NCBI GenBank assembly: GCA_017475265.1
Contig: JAFVFY010000066.1
Span: forward strand, 1 to 64,000
Reading direction: 5' to 3'
From: Prevotella sp.
GTDB lineage: Bacteria; Bacteroidota; Bacteroidia; Bacteroidales; Bacteroidaceae
DNA: 64,000 bases
The notes beneath the pieces were generated by a model, which was not told the origin of the DNA, did not search any database, and was given only the letters and a program-made list of their open reading frames with translations. The translations under genes were made by a program, and so were the position numbers. Below are positions 36,458 to 44,200 of this stretch, one piece after another. The stretch's first letter is position 1. Every line of letters begins with the position of its first letter.

Positions 36458-37042
36458 TTAGAATGGAATATAAACCACTGCGAGGATTTTTGCCGACTTA
36501 CCAGGTACGCCGTGCACGTGGTGCTTGACGATGCTGTCATAGAAGATGCTGTCGCCCTCGTTGAGGGTGAAAGTGTCCTTGCCGTAGACGATTTCCACCA
36601 CGCCCTGCATGACGTAGATGAACTCCTCGCCCTCGTGAGCCGAGAGCTGGAAGTTATGCTCCTCGCTGGGGTTGATGTCGATGATGAACGGCTCCATGTG
36701 GCGTCCGGCCTTTTGCTGTGCCAGCGGATGGTACTCCATGTGGCGGCGAGCGTCGGCGGCACCGTTCGAGAAGCTGATGGTGCTCTGCTTCTCGCGGTCG
36801 GCAGCGCGGCAGACCACAGGGCCGAGGGCGTCGCTGTCATCAAGGAACGTACCCAGACGCACACCCAGTGCACGGGCCACCTTGATTAGCGGACCCAGCG
36901 ACGGGAGGTTCTGGTCAGTCTCAATCGACTGGATTTGCTCTACTGAGAGACCACTGCGCTCGGCTATCTCCTCCAGGGAGAGGCCTTTTGTCTCGCGCAT
37001 GCTCTTGATTTTTGCTCCGATTACGCTGTGTTGATTTTCCAT
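36458..37042 (-). CDS. XRE-family regulator with cupin domain
   Basis: 194 residues. N-terminal helix-turn-helix (about 9-62; IKSMRETKGLSLEEIAERSG, LSVEQIQSIETDQNLPSL) and C-terminal cupin_2 barrel (about 115-190; EEHNFQLSAHEGEEFIYVMQ, VYGKDTFTLNEGDSIFYDS, KHHVHG). Proteins of this design sense a small molecule in the cupin pocket and control neighbouring metabolic genes. Here that is the acyl-CoA synthetase downstream on the same strand. No TAnnTTTG box was found before it. Confidence 0.92.
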   Translation of the reverse strand: MENQHSVIGAKIKSMRETKGLSLEEIAERSGLSVEQIQSIETDQNLPSLGPLIKVARALGVRLGTFLDDSDALGPVVCRAADREKQSTISFSNGAADARRHMEYHPLAQQKAGRHMEPFIIDINPSEEHNFQLSAHEGEEFIYVMQGVVEIVYGKDTFTLNEGDSIFYDSIVKHHVHGVPGKSAKILAVVYIPF

Positions 37043-37073
37043 TTGTCAGTCAGTTTATGTGTATATTATTTAT

Positions 37074-37242
37074 GGAGTGAAAGGGGAGTAAAAGGGGAGT
37101 GAAGGGGGAGTGAAAGGGACGATACCTTTTGTGGCAGAGAGAGGTGAAGGGGACGATACTTTTTCTGTCAGTGGGAAATGAAGGAGGTAACGTCCCTTTC
37201 ACTTCTCTTTCACTTCCCTTTCACTCCTCCTTCACTCCCCTT
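37074..37242. repeat. long imperfect inverted repeat element, copy A
   Basis: The left arm is built of GTGAAAGGGGA-like units (37074-37120) and the right arm of the complementary TTTCACTTCCC-like units (37193-37242). The centre carries GGGACGATACCTTTTGTGGC (37117-37136), a second GGGACGATACTTTTTCTG (37151-37168), and GGTAACGTCCC (37186-37196). A related copy lies at 55928-56050. It fills the spacer between the XRE gene and DUF3467. Confidence 0.8.
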
Positions 37243-37249
37243 GAAGAAG

Positions 37250-37567
37250 TCATGCTTCTCCTTTTCCGAAGGGAGCGATAGTACGTGGGCTCTGCTGCTT
37301 GCTCTCGGGCAGCTTAATCTGTCCGAAGTTATGCTCATAGCGCATGATGTTCTCCTGGAGTGCTCCGAGGAGGCGCTTGGCGTGCTCGGGAGCCAGGATG
37401 ACGCGGCTGCGTACCTGGGCCTTCTGCAGGCCGGGCAACATGCGGGCGAAATCCACGATAAACTCCGATGAGGAGTGGGTGATGATGGCAAAGTTGGCAT
37501 ACTCGCCCTGAGCTTTCTCGGGCGTTAGTTCTATCTGCAGTCCCTGTTTCTGTTCGTTCTCGTTCAT
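37250..37567 (-). CDS. DUF3467 domain-containing protein
   Basis: 105 residues. The DUF3467 core is visible: EYANFAIITHSSSEFIVDFA, then QVRSRVILAPEHAKRLLGAL and QENIMRYEHNFGQI. Small cytoplasmic proteins of unknown function, widespread in Bacteroidota. It has its own consensus promoter about 105 bases upstream. The short C-terminal tail TIAPFGKGEA differs from the core and abuts the repeat element at 37074-37242. Confidence 0.85.
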   Translation of the reverse strand: MNENEQKQGLQIELTPEKAQGEYANFAIITHSSSEFIVDFARMLPGLQKAQVRSRVILAPEHAKRLLGALQENIMRYEHNFGQIKLPESKQQSPRTIAPFGKGEA

Positions 37568-37672
37568 GATGGTCTTGTTGTTTGTTTTTTTTGATGTGAG
37601 TAATTGAAAATATGAACACGTGCGTCCCGTCCGCTGTTAGGCTGTCAGGACGCCCGTTCTTCATAGCGGGTG

Positions 37673-37703
37673 CAAAATTACTATATTTTCCCAACCCGCC
37701 AAA
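37673..37703 (-). promoter_or_regulatory. promoter of the DUF3467 gene
   Basis: Minus strand TTTG (37703-37700), 19 bases, TAATTTTG (37680-37673). Leader of about 100 bases. Confidence 0.7.
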
Positions 37704-37875
37704 ATACTTTAACATCTTTTCAACTCTCCACGTATTGTGCCCGTCTGTTTGGCTTGTCTTTCACAACGTAAAAGGCAGCAACCGACGCAAACACATCGGC
37801 TCTATTATGTTCTAAAGTACGTTTTAAAGGTTACAAAGGGTAGGTTTATAGGTGTGAAAGGATAGGGCTAAAGTT

Positions 37876-37959
37876 AAAATCCCGTCGGTATTTGATAAAA
37901 TCCCGTCGGTATTCATTAAAATCCCGTCGGTATTTGTTAAAATCCCGTCGGTATTTGCT
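37876..37959. repeat. four tandem copies of a 21 bp repeat
   Basis: Unit AAAATCCCGTCGGTATTTGN plus T, at 37876, 37897, 37918 and 37939, nearly identical (unit 2 ends ATTCATT). On the minus strand it reads as YRRDFNK repeats in a frame with no start context, so it is treated as non-coding. It is the main content of the gene-free stretch 37568-38029, together with the DUF3467 leader. Confidence 0.85.
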
Positions 37960-38029
37960 ATTTTTATTTCTTGTACTGTTGAAATAATTGAAACAATAAA
38001 GTGACGGCAGCCCCCGTTTAATTATTGTT

Positions 38030-38563
38030 ATGAAGATTTGCATATTCTGCTCGGCCAATGACAATCTTCCTGCCGAGTATTTCGAGCTGACGCGCGAGCT
38101 GGGTCAATGGGCTGGTCGTGAGGGTCATACCATCGTCTTCGGTGGAGTCAATCAGGGCCTTATGGAGTGTGTGGCCCGTGCTACCCATGAGGCTGGTGGG
38201 CTCACCATCGGCATTGTGCCTCAGATTATTGAGAAGAATGGGCGCTTGTCGGACTATGTCGACGTGGACATTCCCTGCGATAACCTCAGCGACCGCAAGC
38301 AGATGATGATGGACCAGAGTGACGTGTTCATTGCCCTGCCTGGCGGTATTGGCACGCTCGACGAGATTTTCACCGTAGTGGCCTCGGCAACCATTGGCTA
38401 CCACAACAAACGGGTCATACTCTACAGCATGACCCGCTTCTGGGATTCTCTCGTGCAGCTGCTCGACGCGCTACAGTCGCAGGGCCTCATGCGTGGCTCT
38501 TGGCACGACTACATCGACGTGGCGTGCAGCCTGGACGAGATTGTTAGGGAGTTGAGAAGTTGA
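38030..38563 (+). CDS. LOG-family (TIGR00730) nucleotide 5-prime-monophosphate phosphoribohydrolase
   Basis: 177 residues. Rossmann-like fold starting MKICIFCSAND, with VFGGVNQGLMECVA and the family signature PGGIGTLDEIF (about 104-114). LOG proteins cleave the base from nucleoside monophosphates, for example cytokinin precursors or AMP. The physiological substrate in gut Bacteroidota is unknown. It is a single gene, convergent with the lipoprotein gene, with a shared hairpin right after its stop. Confidence 0.9.
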   Translation: MKICIFCSANDNLPAEYFELTRELGQWAGREGHTIVFGGVNQGLMECVARATHEAGGLTIGIVPQIIEKNGRLSDYVDVDIPCDNLSDRKQMMMDQSDVFIALPGGIGTLDEIFTVVASATIGYHNKRVILYSMTRFWDSLVQLLDALQSQGLMRGSWHDYIDVACSLDEIVRELRS

Positions 38564-38564
38564 G

Positions 38565-38607
38565 GAGGTAAAGTAGAATAGTTCTTGAGTCAAACCTACT
38601 TTACCTC
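38565..38607. terminator. hairpin between convergent genes
   Basis: GAGGTAAAGTAG (38565-38576) pairs perfectly with CTACTTTACCTC (38596-38607), loop 19 bases. It lies two bases after the LOG stop codon and 19 bases before the end of the lipoprotein gene. No clear T-run. Confidence 0.6.
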
Positions 38608-38625
38608 CCCAACTCCTCAACTCCT

Positions 38626-39477
38626 CTACTTCACCTGAATGACCAGATACTTGCTGGCACCCCAGAACTGCTCGGGGTTCGTGATGCGCAGCACGTAGAG
38701 CTTGTTGGCATCGCGCAGCAGCGTGTACGACCCTTCGGGATGGTTCGTCAGCAGACGGGCATCGCGCGACATGAGCTTGATTTCCTTGTCCACGCGGATG
38801 TCAATCTTCGTGAAGTACTCCTTGTTGAAGTTGCCTTTCAGCACCTCTCCGCTCTGCAGGATTCCCTGGTCTTTCAGTTCCTTCTTCGTTCCGAAGACAT
38901 ACCAGGCGGTGTTCAAGTCCTGCGTCTGCTGGCTGATGGTAGCGTCCTTCTGGGCGTTGTCGTTGGTGAGCTGCGTCACGTCCTCATTGAGGTTGGCCAC
39001 CTGCTCGTCCAGTTCTGCGATGTGGATGTCCTTCTGGTCAAGTTCTTCTATCAGTGCCCTTATTTCCTGCTCCTTCTTGGTCAGCTGCTCGGTCATCGCC
39101 TCTATAGACTTCTTCAGCCTTTCGTTGGTGATGCTACCGTCGCGCACCTTCTTCTGCAGGTTGTTGATGAGTTCCTTGTTCTGGCTGAGGGTCTCCTGGA
39201 TGAACGACATGTTCTCCTTGATGCGGGCAGTTGAGTTGCTGCCCTCGCCGCTGCGCTCCACGGTGACGCGCTCCTGCGCCTCGTTGATGGCCTGGAAGCC
39301 TTCCTCTATCAGGTTGTAGGTGTCCATCAGGTCGTTTATCTCATTGTCCTTCTGCACATTGGCAACTGTCAGCGAGTCTATGCGCTGGTTCAGTTCGGCC
39401 AGCTTACGTTTGTCGACACCGTCTCCACACGCCGTGAGTGTGAGGACGCAAATAGCAAAAATAAAAAGTTTCTTCAT
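38626..39477 (-). CDS. coiled-coil lipoprotein of unknown function
   Basis: 283 residues. Signal peptide with lipobox LTAC (Cys17), then a long heptad-rich stretch (about 22-205) of Leu/Ile/Glu/Lys/Gln residues, such as LTKKEQEIRALIEELDQKDI. A compact C-terminal domain follows (about 205-283; AWYVFGTKKELKDQGIL, EGSYTLLRDANKLYVLRI). Similar proteins occur in Bacteroides as conserved hypotheticals. It is probably a periplasm- or surface-facing envelope spacer protein, but no role is known. Confidence 0.85.
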   Translation of the reverse strand: MKKLFIFAICVLTLTACGDGVDKRKLAELNQRIDSLTVANVQKDNEINDLMDTYNLIEEGFQAINEAQERVTVERSGEGSNSTARIKENMSFIQETLSQNKELINNLQKKVRDGSITNERLKKSIEAMTEQLTKKEQEIRALIEELDQKDIHIAELDEQVANLNEDVTQLTNDNAQKDATISQQTQDLNTAWYVFGTKKELKDQGILQSGEVLKGNFNKEYFTKIDIRVDKEIKLMSRDARLLTNHPEGSYTLLRDANKLYVLRITNPEQFWGASKYLVIQVK

Positions 39478-39520
39478 ATTTTTCTTGACTTTAAGGTTTA
39501 GTATTCGTGCAAATTCGCCG

Positions 39521-39528
39521 CAAAGTTA
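39521..39528 (-). promoter_or_regulatory. -7 box (TAACTTTG) of the coiled-coil lipoprotein gene
   Basis: TAACTTTG on the minus strand, 43 bases before the ATG at 39477. No -33 TTTG found. Confidence 0.45.
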
Positions 39529-39578
39529 CAATTAATATATTAAACCCACGTAGCCTTTAACTCCCTTTAACTCCTTTT

Positions 39579-40802
39579 TTAGTATACGGTGTTGTTGAGG
39601 TTGCGGCGGAGGAAGAAGTCGCGGGTACGGAGGAAATAGGTGGCTACACCCAGGACGTTCACTAGCACCACGGCCCAGAAGGCAGCGGAGTAGCCTAGCA
39701 GCTCGGCGATGATGCCTCCGGCTAGTATGCCCAGTCCCATTCCTGCGTCCCAGGAGATAAGGATCGTACTATTTGCCGTTCCCCGTTGGTTGTTGTGGGC
39801 CACACAGATGGTCATGTTCTGGAAGGCGGGCCACATGTGACCGTTGCCAAGGCCGATGAGCAGGGCCGAACCGTAGTAAGCGACATGAATTAAGAATTGG
39901 GAGTTGAGAATTGAGAATTGGGCTAGCGTAGGTAATAATATAAATAATGTGTAGCCCACGAGCGAGATGCACATCCCCTCGCCGGCGTTATGGGTGAGCC
40001 GTCCGCGTCGCAGCGCCTTGCTGCCCAGTAGTCTTGACACCATCAGTCCTACTGCCAGCAGCATGAAGTAGGTGCCCGTGCCGCTGGTGATGCCCATCCG
40101 CTCCTTGCTGTAGATGGCCAGGTAGTTGCTCAGCACGCCGAAGCAGAAGCCGAAAGCCACCATGTTCACTCCCAGCAGCCAGCCACGGAGAAGGAAGAAA
40201 CGGTCGAGACGTATGACCCTTCCAGCAGGAAGGGGCCGGGGGAGGGTCTGCTTTACCGTCGCGTCCACTGCCAGCCCTGCGAAGGCTATGGCAAGGGCTA
40301 TCCAGAAGAGTAGCTCGAAGCTGCCGGAGAGTTGGTAGATGTAGATGCCTATGGTAGGTGCGATGGCCATTGCCAGGTTGTTGCTCAGGCCGTAAAAGCC
40401 GATGCCCTCTGTACGTCGTGAGGAGGGCAGTACGTCGATGGCCATTGTGGAGTTGGCCACGGTGAGTGCGCCAAAGGGTCCGCCGTGGAGCGTGCGAACG
40501 ATGGTGAACATGAGCAGGGTAGATGCCGCCAGGTAACCAGCGAAGAAGATGGCAAAAGCCGTGAAGCTTACCATGAGCACCGTCTTACGCGGAAAGGTGT
40601 CGACGAAATATCCACTGAACGGGCGGAAGAGCAGCGCCGTAATCGTATAGCCCGAGAGCACTAGGCCGATGACATCCTTCGTCGCGCCGAAGTGCTCGTT
40701 CAGGTAGAGCGGCAGCAACGGCGTGAGCACATAGAAAGCAAAGAACAGCGCGAAGTTCGCTGTCATCACCTTGCAGTAGTTACTATTCCACAGACGTTCC
40801 AT
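39579..40802 (-). CDS. MFS transporter with repeat-derived loops
   Basis: About 407 residues from ATG 40802 (MERLWNSNYCKVMTANFALF); ATG 40814 is a possible alternative. 12 membrane helices; motif A is seen as SGYFVDTFPRKTVLM. It resembles efflux-type or uptake carriers of the MFS_1 family; substrate unknown. Two loops come from repeat DNA: LPRPLPAGRVIRL after helix 6 (40213-40250) and AQFSILNSQFLIH (39888-39930). Both fall between membrane segments, where insertions are tolerated. Its promoter lies so close that the mRNA has almost no leader. Confidence 0.88.
   Translation of the reverse strand: MERLWNSNYCKVMTANFALFFAFYVLTPLLPLYLNEHFGATKDVIGLVLSGYTITALLFRPFSGYFVDTFPRKTVLMVSFTAFAIFFAGYLAASTLLMFTIVRTLHGGPFGALTVANSTMAIDVLPSSRRTEGIGFYGLSNNLAMAIAPTIGIYIYQLSGSFELLFWIALAIAFAGLAVDATVKQTLPRPLPAGRVIRLDRFFLLRGWLLGVNMVAFGFCFGVLSNYLAIYSKERMGITSGTGTYFMLLAVGLMVSRLLGSKALRRGRLTHNAGEGMCISLVGYTLFILLPTLAQFSILNSQFLIHVAYYGSALLIGLGNGHMWPAFQNMTICVAHNNQRGTANSTILISWDAGMGLGILAGGIIAELLGYSAAFWAVVLVNVLGVATYFLRTRDFFLRRNLNNTVY
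39888..39930. repeat. heptamer tract inside the MFS gene
   Basis: AATTGGG/AGTTGAG/AATTGAG/AATTGGG units, encoding AQFSILNSQF on the minus strand. It is the same heptamer type as in the GT4 and CotH genes. Confidence 0.7.
40217..40250. repeat. GC-rich hairpin element inside the MFS gene
   Basis: CCCTTCC (40217-40223), loop AGCA, GGAAGGG (40228-40234), followed by GGCCGGGGGAGGGTCTG (40234-40250). It is antisense to the gene and encodes TLPRPLPAGRV. Confidence 0.7.
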
Positions 40803-40819
40803 CGGCTTGTCCATGGGCG

Positions 40820-40850
40820 CAAAGTTACGAACAAAAAACAAAACCGCAAA
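40820..40850 (-). promoter_or_regulatory. promoter of the MFS gene 39579-40802
   Basis: Minus strand TTTG (40850-40847), 19 bases, TAACTTTG (40827-40820). The ATG at 40814 is five bases away and the ATG at 40802 is 17 bases away, so the latter is preferred. Confidence 0.7.
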
Positions 40851-40878
40851 GGATTTTTGCACGAATTATAAAATAATT

Positions 40879-41170
40879 TGATGAACAAACCCATAGCTCT
40901 TGTTGAACATACCCATATTCTTTTGCTGAAGTAAATGCGTGGGCTAACTGAGGTAAGTGCGTGGGCTAGCTGTGGTAAGTGCGTGGGTTAGATATAGTAA
41001 GTTCGCAAGTTAGATGTTCTAAGTTCGCAGGTTAGCTCAGCCTCGTCAGCAGGTTAGCTCAGCACTGGCCAGCTGGTTGGCTCAACCTCGTCAGCTGGTT
41101 TGCTGAACCTCCTCGGCTGGTTTGCTCAGCAAAACCATAGCTTTTGCTGAACAAACCCATAGCTTTTGGT
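40879..41170. repeat. degenerate 22 bp tandem array, about 12 units
   Basis: Units near 22 bp drift gradually along the array: ...GCTAACTGAGGTAAGTGCGT GG, GCTAGCTGTGGTAAGTGCGT GG, GTTAGATATAGTAAGTTCGC AA, GTTAGCTCAGCCTCGTCAGC AG, GTTTGCTGAACCTCCTCGGC TG. The first and last units share AACAAACCCATAGCT. No coding frame. It fills the gene-free stretch between the MFS promoter and the pectinesterase terminator. Confidence 0.8.
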
Positions 41171-41180
41171 TCAAAAGAAA

Positions 41181-41215
41181 GTGGACAGGATGCCTTTTTC
41201 GGGCAACCTGTCCAC
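41181..41215 (-). terminator. terminator of the giant pectinesterase gene
   Basis: GTGGACAGG (41181-41189) pairs with CCTGTCCAC (41207-41215); an inner TGCC/GGCA extends the stem. On the minus strand TTTCTTTT follows. Confidence 0.8.
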
Positions 41216-41237
41216 TTTGTATAGGGGTGTCCTATAC

Positions 41238-44200
41238 TTACTTAACCACAACTTTCTTGCCGTTGATGATGTAGAGACCCTTCTGAGCCTTCTGCACACG
41301 GATACCATTGATGTTGTAGACAGTTTTGGGCACAGCCTGCTCGCCGTTGGTCACCTCGCTGATGGCGGTAGTGATGGCAGCAGTTGCGCTGGCCTCGCTC
41401 AGACCGCCCATCTCGTTGGCGGCACGCACGGAGTAGGAAGCGGTGGCGTCGTCAACGGTGTAGGAGTTCTCAATGGTGAAGTCAATGACCTTGCCGTCTT
41501 TCACGATGGCGAAGAGCAGAGCGTAGTTGCTGTTGTCCCATGAGAGCACCTTGGTGTCCTTATTGACCTTCACATTGGTAGGTATGGGAGCCTGCTCGGT
41601 GGCGAGCGTGGGATCCCATTCGCCGAACATGTTGTGCAGGTCGCCAGCCTCAAGGGCTTCCTCGGCAGTGAGGATAGGATTGTTCTCATGGCCATCGCCG
41701 AAGGTCTTCTTACGTCCGCTGAGGTCAATCTGCGAACCTGTCGAGGTCATCGAGTTGTACTCGGCGAAACGCTTTGGCCATCCGCCGCTCATCTCGTTCC
41801 ATCCGATAGCTGAGGGAACGACGTTCATCTTCGTGTCGATGTAGAGGGCGATAGGCGTGCCACTGCCCCACGGACGACCGAGGGTGTAGTTGCCGTCGGC
41901 CTGTGCGGCTGTACGGGTCTCGCCAGTGGCGTAGTTCACCGTGGCGGGTTCACCGTTGATGGTGCAGTCCTTATAGACAAAACCGTACTTGATGCTCTTC
42001 GAGGGCACGGCAGCATAGCCGCCTGCAACTTGGCGAAGCTCGACACCATTGAAGAAGGCGTCACCCTTACCGCACATGTAGTCGGTGCGTCCGCGGACGT
42101 AACCACCCTCGAAGTAGTAGAGACCGTTGTCGTTGTTCGAGGTCCAGGTATCCTGGAAGCCACGCAGACCGGTGTTCTTGTAGATGGTGCGCGTAGCCTT
42201 GTCCTGCACGGCGAGGTCGCGGCCCGTGGCATCGTCCATACCACTCTCGATGGTGAGATCCTGGAAGTAGTAGTCGCTGCCGCTGATCTGGAACACGTCG
42301 CTGTTGCCAATGCCGTCATACTTGCTGGTCTTGCCGTAGGTGCCGTTGAAGAGGTCGGTCTTGTCGATGCCGTTGGTGATGATGACACCGTCGCGGCTCT
42401 CACCGATGAGTGAGATGTTGCCGCTGCGGATGAACGTGATGCACTCGGGCACCTCGTAACCCTCGGCCTTGGCCACTAAGCTGTTCTCCTTCACGGGGAT
42501 GGTGTACTCACCGTCCTTGATGAAGATGCGGTAGCGCACATTCTTGTCGGCGCGGGCCTCGGCGGCACTGATGGCGGCCATGAGATCATCGACATTCTCG
42601 ACAACATAGTCGTAGAGCTTCTTGTCGATGCTCGGACGTGTCATGATGGTGAACGTCAGGCGGATAGGCTCGGTGATGAAGTTGTCGGTCAAGTCGGCCA
42701 CGGAATTGGCGGGCAGGATGAACGAATACTCGGTGCTGTACTCCAGACCCTTATAGGCGAAGGTGATGGTCTTTCCGTTCACTATGCCACTTGTCGGGTT
42801 CTGCATCTCGCTGTTGATGGCGGTGTTGTTGATGTAAGCCACTGCATCGTCGGCCAGCTTCACGCGCTCGTCGAAGGTGAGCACGATCTTGCCTGTTGCC
42901 GAAGCACCAGTTGCGCCGTCGGCGGGAACGGTCGATACGAGCACGGGAGCCACGCCGTCGTCGACGAGCTTCGGTGTGCCGGTGATGAAGAACATGCCGA
43001 GCGAGTTACCGTCGTTCTTCGAGGGAACGTCGGTGTTCAGCTCAGAGGTCTTGTCGGCAATCATGCGGATGTAAAGCTCAGTCTGGTTGTTGGCCTCTGC
43101 GGGCAGCTGACCCTTGAACTGTGCAATCTCACGGCGTGCCATGGTGATGCTTCCTGCATTGGTCCACTGCTCTCCATCAAGCGAGTATTCCACGTTGTAG
43201 GTGGGATAGGCATTGTAGTTGAACACCATCTGGAACTGCACGTTGATGTCGGTGAATGCCTCGGCGTTGACCTTGGTCTGCCAGTGCCAATTGCCCACAT
43301 CGCCTTCCGTTGTGCCTTGCTTCCAGTTCACGGCAGCTCCCATGAGTCCCTCATAGCCTCCGTCGGCCTCATGGCTCTTGTCGAGCCAGCCGGAGGTATT
43401 GCCCGTAGCGGTCTCCACCAGCGTCAGGGCGTCGCCGTCGTTGTCCTGGGCGGCGAAGTCTGCCTTGCGACCATCGTTGCCACGCTTGTAGAAGTCCCAG
43501 CCGGCAATGATGTCGGCCTGGGCATACATGGCGGTGAGCTCAACATCGGCGGTCATGCTGACAAGCTTCGACGAGCCAGTATCGCCGTCGCTCCAGTTGG
43601 TGAAGGTCACGAGACCCTCATACTGGTTGGCGGTGAGCTGCACGGCCTGGCCTTCTTCGTACATCATCTTGCCATCGACCATGGTCGGGGCAGGGTTGAT
43701 GGTAACCATGTAGTCATTTGTTCCATCGATGGTCAGAGCCAGTTCGTAGGTGTTCACGGCCACGAAGTTGGCGGTGAGCGTCTCGTTGCTGTTCACGGTG
43801 TACTTGAACTTAGCCTCGGTCGATACCTCATCGCCGGCGGCGTTGGTCCAGTTCACGAAGTCGTAGCCGAAGTTCTCGGTGGCGGTGAGCGTTACCTCGC
43901 TGCCCTCCTCATACTGTTCGCTGACGGGGTAGATGTTGATGCTACCGCCCTCCTCGGGAGAAGCAACAGCTGTCAGGTCGTACATATTGACGCTGACGGC
44001 CTCGCCATTGACAATACCGCTGATGGTGACATTACCGATACAGATGTTCTTGTTGTTGGCGCAAGCCGAGATGTAGAAGCGGAAAGTGAACTCGTTGCAC
44101 TCGCCCACGCCCTCGAAGGTCTCGGTGTGCATCAGCTTGGCTGTGCCGCCGTTCTCAACGCTGTTCGCGCCGTTGTTGCGCAGCAGGTCGGGCTTCGGGT

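Noticed and set aside
37846-38064. Short repeat protein on the minus strand (YRRDFNK repeats)
   Set aside because: It is only the reading of a 21 bp tandem array; no promoter or ribosome site and overlap with the LOG gene start.
40879-41170. CRISPR array
   Set aside because: Units are contiguous and drift gradually, with no constant repeat and unique spacer pattern and no cas genes.
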